Below are positions 24,912 to 32,827 of a stretch of DNA of 46,588 bases, piece after piece. This DNA is from BMS3ABIN04 sp965554225 (GTDB lineage: Bacteria; Bacteroidota; Ignavibacteria; Ignavibacteriales; Melioribacteraceae): the NCBI GenBank assembly GCA_965554225.1, contig CBEVZC010000009.1, positions 1 through 46,588 on the forward strand, written 5' to 3'. A program made the translations under genes and the position numbers. A model generated the notes under the pieces. That model did no database searches. It had not been told where the DNA came from and saw only the letters and a program-made list of their open reading frames with translations. Within the stretch, counting starts at the first letter, position 1. Each line of letters begins with the position of its first letter.

Positions 24912-25363
24912 AAGCAGATAAATTAATAACAGTATTGAATGAACTTCAAAATAACCTAAGTATGCTTTTGGAGATTATTAAGAATAAACAGAAATCGCTT
25001 GTAGAAAGAGATGATGATTCCATTAAGCAATCGGTTAAAAGAGAAGAAAAAGTTCTATTGAAAATACAATCTCTGGAAGAAAAAAGGATACGTGCAGTCG
25101 AAACAATATATTCGGAGAACAATTTAAATATTGAAGACCATAAAATTTCTACTTTGTTACAAAACATTAAAAGTAGTCTAGATGAAAAAACCATAGAAGC
25201 ACTTGTTGATTATAAATTAAATATCAAAAATTTAATTTTAGAAATTATGAAACTGAATCAACAAAATATGTTTTTAATACAGCATACAAGACAATTTTTT
25301 AGTGAAACAATTAATGCGATTTTAAGTTCTACCAAAAAGTCATTATTAGACAGAAAGGGTTAA
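24908..25363 (+). CDS. flgN: FlgK/FlgL export chaperone FlgN
   Basis: FlgN delivers FlgK and FlgL to the export gate. It is a 151-residue all-helical protein with heptad-like hydrophobic spacing, no membrane segment, and the pattern LLEIIKNKQKSLVERDDDSI plus the NQQNMFLIQHTRQFFSETIN C-terminal helix seen in FlgN. The family is weakly conserved, so position directly upstream of flgK and flgL is the main support. In Bacillus-type operons flgM sits just before flgN. Here flgJ occupies that place and no flgM is visible. Confidence 0.87.
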   Translation: MKADKLITVLNELQNNLSMLLEIIKNKQKSLVERDDDSIKQSVKREEKVLLKIQSLEEKRIRAVETIYSENNLNIEDHKISTLLQNIKSSLDEKTIEALVDYKLNIKNLILEIMKLNQQNMFLIQHTRQFFSETINAILSSTKKSLLDRKG

Positions 25364-25366
25364 GTC

Positions 25367-26725
25367 ATGGGTATAAGCAGTTTATTTAATATTTCCCGAA
25401 GTGCGCTGTTTACTTATCAGAAAGCATTAAATGTTGTTTCCAATAATGTTGCCAATGCTAATAATCCGGATTACAGTCGACAGACGGTTGTTTTGGGAAC
25501 CGAATTCCCGGATTATAGAGCTACATTTACATTTGGAACCGGAGTAAGGTTAGATAAGGTGATTCGAGTCTCGAACCAAGTTACCGAAAGGCAAATTAGA
25601 AATACAAATAATAATTTCTACTCTGCTCAAAAACAATCACTTGTTCTAGGACAAGTTGAATCTTTTTATTCGGAACCTTCGGACTCTGGTTTATCAAGCT
25701 TAATAAATCAGTTCTTTGATTCTTGGAACGATTTGTCCGTAGATCCGACTTCTTCACCGCTAAGAACGAGCGTCGTAAATTCTGCACAGAAAGTTTCGGA
25801 AAAAATCGAGAACATTCATGATAATCTTGTCCAAATGAAATCGGATATGAGAGAAGATGCAAAAAATATGCTTAAATCTATAAACGGATTAACAGAGCAG
25901 ATTCACTCGGTTAATAAGCAGATATACGAAGCAGGTGTAGTTGGTTATAGCCCTAATGATCTTTTGGATAAAAGGGATGCATTATTAAACCAGCTTAGTC
26001 AAATAGTAAATATTCATGTAACGTTGGATAAAAATAATGTTGCCAACGTGTCTATTGGCGGAGTGTTCGCAGTTGACGGTTTACACAGGGTTGAGTTTAA
26101 ACTAGGACAGGAAGACGGGAAGTTATTACTTCAGACAAAAGACGGTGCAGCGAATGTATCGGTGAGCGGCGGTCAGATGGAAGCGGTATTCGATTCTTTT
26201 TCTAATAAAATTCCCAGTTATCTTGACAGGTTAGATCAAGTAGCAAATCAGATATTTGAAAACGTAAACAAGGTTCACCAAAAAGGTTATACCAGTACGG
26301 ATCCTCCACAATCAGGACTCGATTTTTTCTCTTCTTATGAAAATGGTAAACTTACAATAAATGAAGATATCCTTAACGATCATAATAATATTGCTGTTTC
26401 TAAAGACGGTACAAATGGAAATAACGAAATAGCCTTAGAAATAGCTGGCATTAAGGATCTTAAACTGGATAACAATGTAACTATCTCCGAAAACTATTCT
26501 AATTACATAAGTGATATTGCAAATGATATCCAAGTTAGTCAGCAGGACTCCGATACATACGGATTGGTTTTGTCTCAGCTGCAGCAGCAGAAAATGCAAT
26601 ACTCGGGTGTATCTACAGATGAAGAAATGATGAATGTTATGAAATATCAAAAATCGTACGACGCAGCTGCCAAACTAATTAAGACAGCTGACGAATTATT
26701 AGACACATTAATGAACATGGTGTAA
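25367..26725 (+). CDS. flgK: Hook-filament junction protein FlgK (HAP1)
   Basis: FlgK is the first junction protein between hook and filament. N-terminal: ISRSALFTYQKALNVVSNNV, then ANANNPDYSRQTVVL (about 8-43), diagnostic of FlgK. The next helices include SGLSSLINQFFDSWNDLSVD and PTSSPLRTSVVNSAQKV. The C-terminus ends YDAAAKLIKTADELLDTLMN, the usual coiled-coil ending. At 452 residues it is shorter than E. coli FlgK (547), with a reduced variable domain. The SD is moderate (AAAGGGTTAAG). flgL starts two bases after the stop. Confidence 0.95.
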   Translation: MGISSLFNISRSALFTYQKALNVVSNNVANANNPDYSRQTVVLGTEFPDYRATFTFGTGVRLDKVIRVSNQVTERQIRNTNNNFYSAQKQSLVLGQVESFYSEPSDSGLSSLINQFFDSWNDLSVDPTSSPLRTSVVNSAQKVSEKIENIHDNLVQMKSDMREDAKNMLKSINGLTEQIHSVNKQIYEAGVVGYSPNDLLDKRDALLNQLSQIVNIHVTLDKNNVANVSIGGVFAVDGLHRVEFKLGQEDGKLLLQTKDGAANVSVSGGQMEAVFDSFSNKIPSYLDRLDQVANQIFENVNKVHQKGYTSTDPPQSGLDFFSSYENGKLTINEDILNDHNNIAVSKDGTNGNNEIALEIAGIKDLKLDNNVTISENYSNYISDIANDIQVSQQDSDTYGLVLSQLQQQKMQYSGVSTDEEMMNVMKYQKSYDAAAKLIKTADELLDTLMNMV

Positions 26726-26727
26726 AA

Positions 26728-27975
26728 ATGAGAGTACCGGACGGATTTTTACAGTTTGTATACCTTCGTAATCTTAATAATACGAAGAATTCAATTGCTC
26801 ACATTCAGGAGCAAATAACGACACAAAATAAAATTAATAGACCATCGGATTCTCCCTTGGGAAATGCAAGAATAATGCGATTAAAACAGCAGATAAAAAG
26901 CAATGAATCATTTGCTAATAATATTAGCAATAGCATTTCCATGCTTGATAGTTCAACGCTTTCCATGGAAGGGATACAGACGGAAGTTCAAAACGCTATG
27001 GTTGCTTTAACAAAGATGAATAATGCAACGGCGAATGATGATCTCAGTCCGTTTATCACCGATATAGATGCAGCTTTAAATTCAATCATGGATTTAGCCA
27101 ATAGTAAATACAATAACCAGTATAGCTTTAGCGGAACCAATAGTACAACCAAACCCTTTAGTTTTAATTCAGATAAAACGGCAGTTGTTGTTAATGGCGA
27201 CTTGGGAGGGGATCAGGAAATAAGATTGTCAAACAATATCTTACAGAAAATAAATATTACGGGTAAAGAATTATTCCTACCTGTGATTTCTCAATCAGGA
27301 AATTTAGATTCAAGTACCGCTGTTGGAAGTTTACAGTCAAGTGCTTCCAAAGTATATGATGCCGATGGTAATGAATATGATATGACAATTAGCTATACAA
27401 AAACAGCAGCTAATACTTACGACCTTTCATATGAAATAAAAGATTCCGACTCTAACGTTGTAAGTTCGGAGACTGTTAATGATTTGGTCTTTGATGCTGC
27501 ATCGGGTAAATTAAAAAGTATGGATGGCGGCGATCTTAAAGATATTAAGATTGAAGTATCGGATAAAAAAATAAATTTAGTCCTTGATGTTAATAGTATG
27601 ACTGAAAAATCTTCAGCAAGTAAGTTTGTTAATTCGTTAAGTCAGAAAGCGGATATATTTAATACCTTGCTTTCAATAAAAGAAAAACTACTAAACGGCG
27701 AAAAGCCAAGCGAAGCTCAAGCACAAATTCTAGAAGATTTCAATCAGCATGTTCTAAATAAACTTTCGGAAGCCGGGAGTATTTCAAATAGATTAAGTGA
27801 TTCTGCGGATTTATTACAAAATCAAAAATTTGAATTGTTAAGTCTTTTATCATCTGAAAATGATGTTGATATGGCTAAAGCTCTTGTGGATTTACAAGGC
27901 GCTCAATATAGCCTTGATACTAGTTATAAAATTTCATCAATGATATTACCCAGATCATTACTGGACTATATGTAA
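26728..27975 (+). CDS. flgL: Hook-filament junction protein FlgL (HAP3) with a FlgE-type inserted domain
   Basis: The N-terminal flagellin-type helices are clear (IAHIQEQITTQNKINRPSDS, then PLGNARIMRLKQQIKSNESF). The C-terminal ones are too (LLSSENDVDMAKALVDLQGA, QYSLDTSYKISSMILPRSLL). Between about 190 and 300 there is an insertion not expected in FlgL: SASKVYDADGNEYDMTISYT, KTAANTYDLSYEIKDSDSN and NLVLDVNSMTEKSSASK. It aligns with the outer domain of FlgE in this window (VYDEMGNSYKFNVTYEKTA... to SSVTEK). This explains the length of 415 residues against roughly 300 for typical FlgL. The motA-type gene overlaps the stop by one base. Confidence 0.92.
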   Translation: MRVPDGFLQFVYLRNLNNTKNSIAHIQEQITTQNKINRPSDSPLGNARIMRLKQQIKSNESFANNISNSISMLDSSTLSMEGIQTEVQNAMVALTKMNNATANDDLSPFITDIDAALNSIMDLANSKYNNQYSFSGTNSTTKPFSFNSDKTAVVVNGDLGGDQEIRLSNNILQKINITGKELFLPVISQSGNLDSSTAVGSLQSSASKVYDADGNEYDMTISYTKTAANTYDLSYEIKDSDSNVVSSETVNDLVFDAASGKLKSMDGGDLKDIKIEVSDKKINLVLDVNSMTEKSSASKFVNSLSQKADIFNTLLSIKEKLLNGEKPSEAQAQILEDFNQHVLNKLSEAGSISNRLSDSADLLQNQKFELLSLLSSENDVDMAKALVDLQGAQYSLDTSYKISSMILPRSLLDYM

Positions 27976-28754
27976 TGTTTCGGAAAAGAGGAAGTATTTA
28001 CGGTTTAATACTTGGTATTTTATCGATATTCGGTGCATACTTTCTTGAAGGTGGATCATTTGACGCTTTATTCTTGCTACCTTCTATTATTATTGTATTC
28101 GGCGGAACTTTTGCAGCGGCAATAATGGGGTTTGGACTCGAAAAATTTTTGAAGATATTTACTTTAATTAAACAGGCATATTCACCGGAAAAATATGATA
28201 TTAAAAAACTTATTGATGCTTTTGTACAGCTCGCAGCAAAAGGAAGGCGTGAAGGCTTGCTGGCTGTAGAGAATGATCTTCATAAGTTGAAATATCCGTT
28301 TCCCAAAAAAATGATTCGTTTTGTTCTTGATGGTACTGATATGGAGTCGCTGGAGAACATTGCTATTGCCGAGATGAAAGCAATGCAGGACCGTCATTTT
28401 TCAAATATATTTCTTTTTAGTAAGATGGGCGGTTATGCTCCTACAATGGGAATTATCGGTACTGTAATGGGTTTAATAATGACTTTAGCGGCGGCAGGCA
28501 ATAATCCTGAAATACTTATACATAATATTGCTTCCGCATTCATTGCTACTTTGTGGGGAATATTTAGTGCAAATTTAATTTGGTTACCAATTGCGGATAG
28601 ATTGAAACAATGTCACTTAGAAGAAAAACATATGATGGAAATATCGTTAGAAGGAGTGTTGGCGATCCAGAGTGGAGAAATCCCCTCCTTGATAAAGTCT
28701 CGAATGACAAGCTTATTACCTCAAAAAGAACAAGGAAAGCTAAAAGTCGTTTAG
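27975..28754 (+). CDS. motA: Stator protein MotA, first set (MotA/PomA type)
   Basis: MotA forms the pentameric outer ring of the ion-driven stator. Its four membrane helices fit the family: GSIYGLILGILSIFGAYFLE at the start, PSIIIVFGGTFAAAIMGFGL, then after a cytoplasmic loop the signature KMGGYAPTMGIIGTVMGLIM (about 154-173) and IASAFIATLWGIFSANLIWL. The loop RREGLLAVENDLHKLKYPFP carries the charged residues that face FliG. At 259 residues it matches the Bacillus MotA/PomA group rather than the E. coli MotA type. Its last 145 bases are shared, in another frame, with the next motB. Confidence 0.93.
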   Translation: MFRKRGSIYGLILGILSIFGAYFLEGGSFDALFLLPSIIIVFGGTFAAAIMGFGLEKFLKIFTLIKQAYSPEKYDIKKLIDAFVQLAAKGRREGLLAVENDLHKLKYPFPKKMIRFVLDGTDMESLENIAIAEMKAMQDRHFSNIFLFSKMGGYAPTMGIIGTVMGLIMTLAAAGNNPEILIHNIASAFIATLWGIFSANLIWLPIADRLKQCHLEEKHMMEISLEGVLAIQSGEIPSLIKSRMTSLLPQKEQGKLKVV

Positions 28755-29431
28755 TAGAAGACGATTCCATCTTTCAGGAAGACCATGATAAGGACCGGTA
28801 TCTGATTACTTATGCTGATTTAATTACACTGCTTCTTGGACTTTTTATTATTCTATACGCAATTTCAAATATTGACGTTGCAAAATATGAAAAAATGATG
28901 GCAGCTATGGGTAATGTTTTTGGGACGAGAATTGAAACAGCAGGTTTAATTAACAATGGAAATTCCGGAGGTACTCGAGTTTCGCCCATTCAAACTTTGA
29001 GAGGATCATTGCAGGAAGTAATTGTTCAATATAATTATGGTAAAAACGTTAAACTTTTAGAAAATGAACGTGGAATTACGATAAGGATTCTTGATAATAT
29101 TTTATTTACTTCCGGGGATGCAAAATTAAATCCTAAAGCGGAAAGTGTCCTCCATAAATTGGCGCTTGTATTAAAAAAGGTTCCCAACGACATTAGGATT
29201 GAAGGGCATACGGATAACGTTCCGATTAAGAACAATATTTTTCCTTCAAATTGGCAATTGTCTGTAGCGCGGGCAACGAATACTGCTTATTACTTAATGA
29301 AGAATGAAGGGCTTTCACCTGAAAAAGTTTCAATTGTTGGTTATGCTGAATATAAACCAATTGCAACAAACGATACGCCGGAAGGGCGTGCATTAAATAG
29401 ACGTGTAGATATTGTAATATTAAAACGGTAG
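28610..29431 (+). CDS. motB: Stator protein MotB, first set
   Basis: MotB anchors the stator to peptidoglycan and carries the ion-binding Asp. The membrane helix is RYLITYADLITLLLGLFIIL, with the key Asp at residue 70. The OmpA-like domain is at about 165-270: IRIEGHTDNVPIKNN, WQLSVARATNTAYYLM, VGYAEYKPIATNDTPEGRAL, NRRVDIVIL. The start at 28610 lies 145 bases inside motA. I find no ATG, GTG or TTG in frame between it and the membrane helix, so a standard start forces this overlap. It gives a basic, roughly 60-residue cytoplasmic tail, where E. coli MotB has about 27 residues. Confidence 0.9.
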   Translation: MSLRRKTYDGNIVRRSVGDPEWRNPLLDKVSNDKLITSKRTRKAKSRLVEDDSIFQEDHDKDRYLITYADLITLLLGLFIILYAISNIDVAKYEKMMAAMGNVFGTRIETAGLINNGNSGGTRVSPIQTLRGSLQEVIVQYNYGKNVKLLENERGITIRILDNILFTSGDAKLNPKAESVLHKLALVLKKVPNDIRIEGHTDNVPIKNNIFPSNWQLSVARATNTAYYLMKNEGLSPEKVSIVGYAEYKPIATNDTPEGRALNRRVDIVILKR

Positions 29432-29435
29432 AAAA

Positions 29436-29819
29436 ATGAAAATAAAAACAGATCAATTCGGAGAAATTGAATTCGAAGAAAAAAACATTATCAATTTCGA
29501 AAATGGTATTCTTGGTTTCGAAAACCTTAAGAAGTATTTACTTATTTCCGAAGATGAAGGATTATTTTTTTGGCTCACCTCTATTGATGAGCCAGAAATA
29601 ATTTTCCCTCTTTTTCCTATTAACGTAATTCAGGATGATTTTAAAAATTTGGATAACTATGAACCTTACGGTATTGTTAAGTTTGATAAAGACCCTGCTA
29701 ACATTACCGTTAACCTTAAATCGCCTGTTTATATTAATCAAAATATAAATAAAGGATTTCAAAAAATTCTTGATAGAGAGGACTATCCGGTTGATTATCA
29801 ATTATTCATAAACCAATAG
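29436..29819 (+). CDS. fliW: Flagellar assembly factor FliW
   Basis: FliW binds CsrA and flagellin; when flagellin is exported, free FliW sequesters CsrA and so relieves repression of flagellin translation. Family landmarks: FGEIEFEEKNIINFENGILG (about 8-27), FWLTSIDEPEIIFPLFPINV, ANITVNLKSPVYIN and the ending DYPVDYQLFINQ. The length of 127 is typical. The neighbour csrA lies eleven bases downstream, the classic partner-switch pair. The flagellin target is not in the window. Confidence 0.95.
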   Translation: MKIKTDQFGEIEFEEKNIINFENGILGFENLKKYLLISEDEGLFFWLTSIDEPEIIFPLFPINVIQDDFKNLDNYEPYGIVKFDKDPANITVNLKSPVYINQNINKGFQKILDREDYPVDYQLFINQ

Positions 29820-29830
29820 AGATAAAGGAA

Positions 29831-30070
29831 ATGCTAGTATTAACGAGAAAAAATAAAGAAAAAATTAGGATTGGGACAGACATTGTGGTTACAATTATAA
29901 CTACTGCCGACAATCAGGTAAAGATTGGAATTGAAGCTCCCGATGATGTTAAAATCTTGAGAGAAGAATTATATCAAAAAGTTAAAGATCATACAATTAG
30001 CGCATCGCGGAATAGCAGTCTGAATATTGATTTAAATAAATTGAAAATCAATAAAATTAACAGGCAATAA
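29831..30070 (+). CDS. csrA: RNA-binding regulator CsrA
   Basis: CsrA is a dimeric RNA-binding protein that recognises GGA in loops near ribosome binding sites. MLVLTRKNKEKIRIGTDIVV, VKIGIEAPDDVKILREELY and the helix to about residue 60 are diagnostic. A 20-residue C-terminal extension (NSSLNIDLNKLKINKINRQ) goes beyond the E. coli protein (61 residues). Such an extension is common in fliW-linked CsrA, where it can contact FliW. It is the downstream partner of fliW. Confidence 0.96.
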   Translation: MLVLTRKNKEKIRIGTDIVVTIITTADNQVKIGIEAPDDVKILREELYQKVKDHTISASRNSSLNIDLNKLKINKINRQ

Positions 30071-30074
30071 TATA

Positions 30075-30788
30075 ATGGTTAAAAGATTAAAAATATTAAT
30101 AGTTGATGATTCTAATGAGATTCTTAAGTACTTAACAAGATTTTTTGAATCATATGGATTTGTTGTTTATACAAGTACCGACGGACTGGATGGAATTCAA
30201 AGGGCAGTAGAACTAAGACCGGATATAATATTTTTGGACTTAATGATGCCAACATTCGATGGGATCAAAATGCTTCAGGTAAAAAGTGTACTAAAAGAAA
30301 TTATCGATATTCCGGTGATAGTTGTTAGTGCAAATACTGCTAGAAGAAATGTGGTAGCGGCTTTGGAGGCAGGAGCAGATAAAGTTCTTTCCAAACCTTT
30401 AAAAGAAAAAAAAATTATCGAATATATAAATGAAGTTTTAGGCGACAATTATTTTGAAACCAAAACGAGGAGAAACTTTTTTACTAAGAATGAAATAAGC
30501 GAATTAAAAGATGAAATGGTAGTGGTTTTTCTCGATTCATTTTTACAGAAAAAAAGAATGATAACGGAAGCGATAAGAAATAAAAATGAGGAAATGTTAA
30601 AAACTGCAATTCATGAAATAAAAGGTGCAGGCGGAACAATGGGATACCCGGAATTGACAGAATTAAGCGAAGAAATAGAGAATAAGGATTTTAACTCTCC
30701 AACGGATTGGGTCTTTGCTGAATTTAAGTGTAACCGGATATTCCAAAAAGTTCAACAAATACAAAACAAATTTCAAAAACAAATTTAA
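30075..30788 (+). CDS. REC-Hpt protein (response regulator with phosphotransfer domain)
   Basis: The N-terminal receiver domain (1-120) has the acidic pair IVDDSNE, the phospho-acceptor Asp at residue 55 (IIFLDLMMPTFDG), the Ser of VIVVSAN and Lys of LSKPLKEK. The C-terminal part (about 140-230) is a four-helix histidine-phosphotransfer domain. Its predicted His is residue 180 in AIHEIKGAGGTMGYPELTEL, the usual H-x-x-K-G-x-x-x-x-x-G pattern. The protein could therefore receive phosphate on Asp and relay it on His. It lies between csrA and the second motA. The kinase partner is unknown; the PAS kinase at 34241 is a candidate. Confidence 0.88.
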   Translation: MVKRLKILIVDDSNEILKYLTRFFESYGFVVYTSTDGLDGIQRAVELRPDIIFLDLMMPTFDGIKMLQVKSVLKEIIDIPVIVVSANTARRNVVAALEAGADKVLSKPLKEKKIIEYINEVLGDNYFETKTRRNFFTKNEISELKDEMVVVFLDSFLQKKRMITEAIRNKNEEMLKTAIHEIKGAGGTMGYPELTELSEEIENKDFNSPTDWVFAEFKCNRIFQKVQQIQNKFQKQI

Positions 30789-30795
30789 TTAAACT

Positions 30796-31653
30796 ATGTT
30801 TATAATTATTGGCGCAATTGTAGTTCTTGTAAGTCTTGTAGTTGGTTTTACAATGGCTGGCGGTAAGTTACTCGTTTTAATTCAAATATCGGAATTTATT
30901 ACTATAGGTGGCGCAGCACTCGGAAGTTTTTTAATTATGGCGGATTTAGGAACCATAAAAAAGGTAATTGCAGCAATACCAAAAGCTTTAACAGCCAAAC
31001 ATTCCTCAAAAGACGATAATCTATCAATACTTAAATCTTTATACGACTTGTTCCTTCTTGCTCAGAGAGACGGTTTATTGGCTATTGAAAAGCATATTGA
31101 AACTCCGGAAGAAAGTGAAATACTTTCAGCAAATGCTCAATTTATTAAAAATAAACATGCTGTTGCATTTTTGTGTGATACGCTTAAAGTAATGCTTTCA
31201 GGCGGTGTTCCGCCTCATGAGGTTGAAAGTTTGATGGACACGGAAATTGAAACTTTTGAAGCTGAAAATGCTCCTGTTAGTGCACTGTTAACAAAACTTG
31301 GTGATGCTTTCCCAGGACTTGGAATTGTTGCAGCTGTACTAGGTATAATTGTAACTATGGGTAGTATAAACGAAGGTGCTGAAAAAGTAGGACATCATGT
31401 TGCGGCAGCTCTTGTGGGAACGTTTTTGGGAATATTGATGTCGTACGGTTTCATTGGTCCTCTTGCAACAAATATAGAACATTTAATTGAGAGTGAAGTT
31501 AGATATTTGGAAATGATAAAAGCTTGTGTTATTGCTTATGCTAAAGGTAATCCTCCGATTGTTGCTGTTGAAATTGGAAGAAGAACAATTCCTTCCGATG
31601 CGCGGCCAACATTCTCTGAATTAGAAAACTATTTAAGAGGAAAGAGCGAGTAA
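30796..31653 (+). CDS. motA: Stator protein MotA, second set (E. coli type)
   Basis: This second MotA belongs to the E. coli-like subfamily. Landmarks: the opening FIIIGAIVVLVSLVVGFTMA, then FITIGGAALGSFLIMA (about 34-49), the C-terminal VSALLTKLGDAFPGLGIVAA and VLGIIVTMGSINEGAEKVGH (about 175-214) and VAAALVGTFLGILMSYGFIG. The C-terminal extension with EIGRRTIPSDARPTFSELEN is also subfamily-specific. At 285 residues it differs from the 259-residue first MotA in size and motifs, so the two are not recent duplicates. It pairs with the motB three bases downstream. Confidence 0.93.
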   Translation: MFIIIGAIVVLVSLVVGFTMAGGKLLVLIQISEFITIGGAALGSFLIMADLGTIKKVIAAIPKALTAKHSSKDDNLSILKSLYDLFLLAQRDGLLAIEKHIETPEESEILSANAQFIKNKHAVAFLCDTLKVMLSGGVPPHEVESLMDTEIETFEAENAPVSALLTKLGDAFPGLGIVAAVLGIIVTMGSINEGAEKVGHHVAAALVGTFLGILMSYGFIGPLATNIEHLIESEVRYLEMIKACVIAYAKGNPPIVAVEIGRRTIPSDARPTFSELENYLRGKSE

Positions 31654-31656
31654 AGA

Positions 31657-32430
31657 ATGGCAGAAAATGAAAACAACGAAAACCCTATAATAATAAGTAA
31701 AGGTAAAAAATGTAAACATGCGCATCATGGCGGCGCTTGGAAAGTTGCATATTCCGACTTTGTAACCGCAATGATGGCTCTTTTTATCGTGTTATGGATT
31801 TTGGCGCAAAATGATGAAGTTAAAAATAATATTGCCGGTTATTTTAATGATCCAAGCGGATTTGGATCTGGTAATGGGCCTAGTGTGTTCAAGGGACCCG
31901 GACGTAATAGCTCTCCCGCACCATCTCTTTTGACGGAGTTTCAGAAGAAGAAAATAGAACAAGAGCATTTAAAAAAAATGGGCAATGAATTAATGGACGA
32001 ATTGGATAAATCCGGATTCGGAGATTTAAAAGATCAAATGGATGTTGAAGTTGTTGATGAAGGACTAAGAATCGAGTTAATGGAAACTAAGAAAAAAGGA
32101 TTTTTTGAAGTTGGTACAGCTAAAATTAAACCTAAAACAAAAAAAGTACTTGAAGTAATAGGTAAAAAACTTAGTAAAGTTAAGAATCAAATTGTAATTG
32201 AAGGGCATACCGATTCAAGACCATATCCCGGTAACGGGATGGGCTATACAAACTACGAACTGAGTTCGGATAGAGCTAACACAGCAAGAAGAATATTAAT
32301 GGCGGCAGGAGTAAAGTCCAGCCAAATTGATGAAATAAGAGGTTATGCAGATAAACGTCTTAGAGATCTCAAACATCCTTTTGATGCTTCTAATAGAAGA
32401 ATTAGTATAATAGTTAAGTATAATGAATGA
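31657..32430 (+). CDS. motB: Stator protein MotB, second set (E. coli type)
   Basis: The N-terminal segment HHGGAWKVAYSDFVTAMMAL (about 23-42) holds the ion-binding Asp at residue 34, as in E. coli MotB (Asp32). A Gly/Pro/Ser-rich plug/linker (NDPSGFGSGNGPSVFKGPGR) follows. The OmpA-like peptidoglycan-binding domain is at about 130-255, with IVIEGHTDSRPYPG, YELSSDRANTARRILM and NRRISIIVKY. The 257 residues are usual. The adjacent response-regulator gene overlaps the stop by eight bases. Confidence 0.94.
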   Translation: MAENENNENPIIISKGKKCKHAHHGGAWKVAYSDFVTAMMALFIVLWILAQNDEVKNNIAGYFNDPSGFGSGNGPSVFKGPGRNSSPAPSLLTEFQKKKIEQEHLKKMGNELMDELDKSGFGDLKDQMDVEVVDEGLRIELMETKKKGFFEVGTAKIKPKTKKVLEVIGKKLSKVKNQIVIEGHTDSRPYPGNGMGYTNYELSSDRANTARRILMAAGVKSSQIDEIRGYADKRLRDLKHPFDASNRRISIIVKYNE

Positions 32431-32827
32431 GGATGAAAAATATATCTTAATTATTGAGGATGACTATTTTACAAATGAGTTTTACAGGTTTTTATTTAAG
32501 AAAGTAAAATATCCTTTTTTACAAAGCGAAAATGGAGAGGATATATTAAAAATTTTAGCTCAAAAAGAAATTTCGCTAATTATTCTTGACATAAATCTTA
32601 AAAACACTTATCTCAATAAAAGAAGAATTGACGGTCTTGAATTATCTAAATATATAAAGGAAAATTTTAACTCCTCTTCCATCCCAATCTTATTAGTAAC
32701 TGCATATAGAAAAAATTTAAATGACGAGAATTTCTTAGAAAAAAGTCTTGCAGATGATTATATTACAAAACCAATTACCGATTTAAATTATTTTTTAGAA
32801 AAAGTTAAAAAGCTTAGATTAAAATAA
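32423..32827 (+). CDS. Single-domain response regulator (CheY-like)
   Basis: This 134-residue protein is a stand-alone receiver: acidic pair IIEDDYF near residue 10, phospho-acceptor Asp at residue 56 (LIILDINLKN), Thr in ILLVTAY and Lys in DYITKPITD. A basic insertion (NTYLNKRRIDGLE) follows the Asp. No output domain is visible, so it acts by protein contact or phosphate relay. Whether it is a motor-binding CheY cannot be decided from the sequence. It overlaps motB at its start by eight bases and the next REC gene by one base at its end. Confidence 0.88.
   Translation: MNEDEKYILIIEDDYFTNEFYRFLFKKVKYPFLQSENGEDILKILAQKEISLIILDINLKNTYLNKRRIDGLELSKYIKENFNSSSIPILLVTAYRKNLNDENFLEKSLADDYITKPITDLNYFLEKVKKLRLK

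Noticed and set aside
27975..32430. The two motAB pairs as a recent tandem duplication
   Set aside because: They belong to different MotA/MotB subfamilies with different lengths and motifs.
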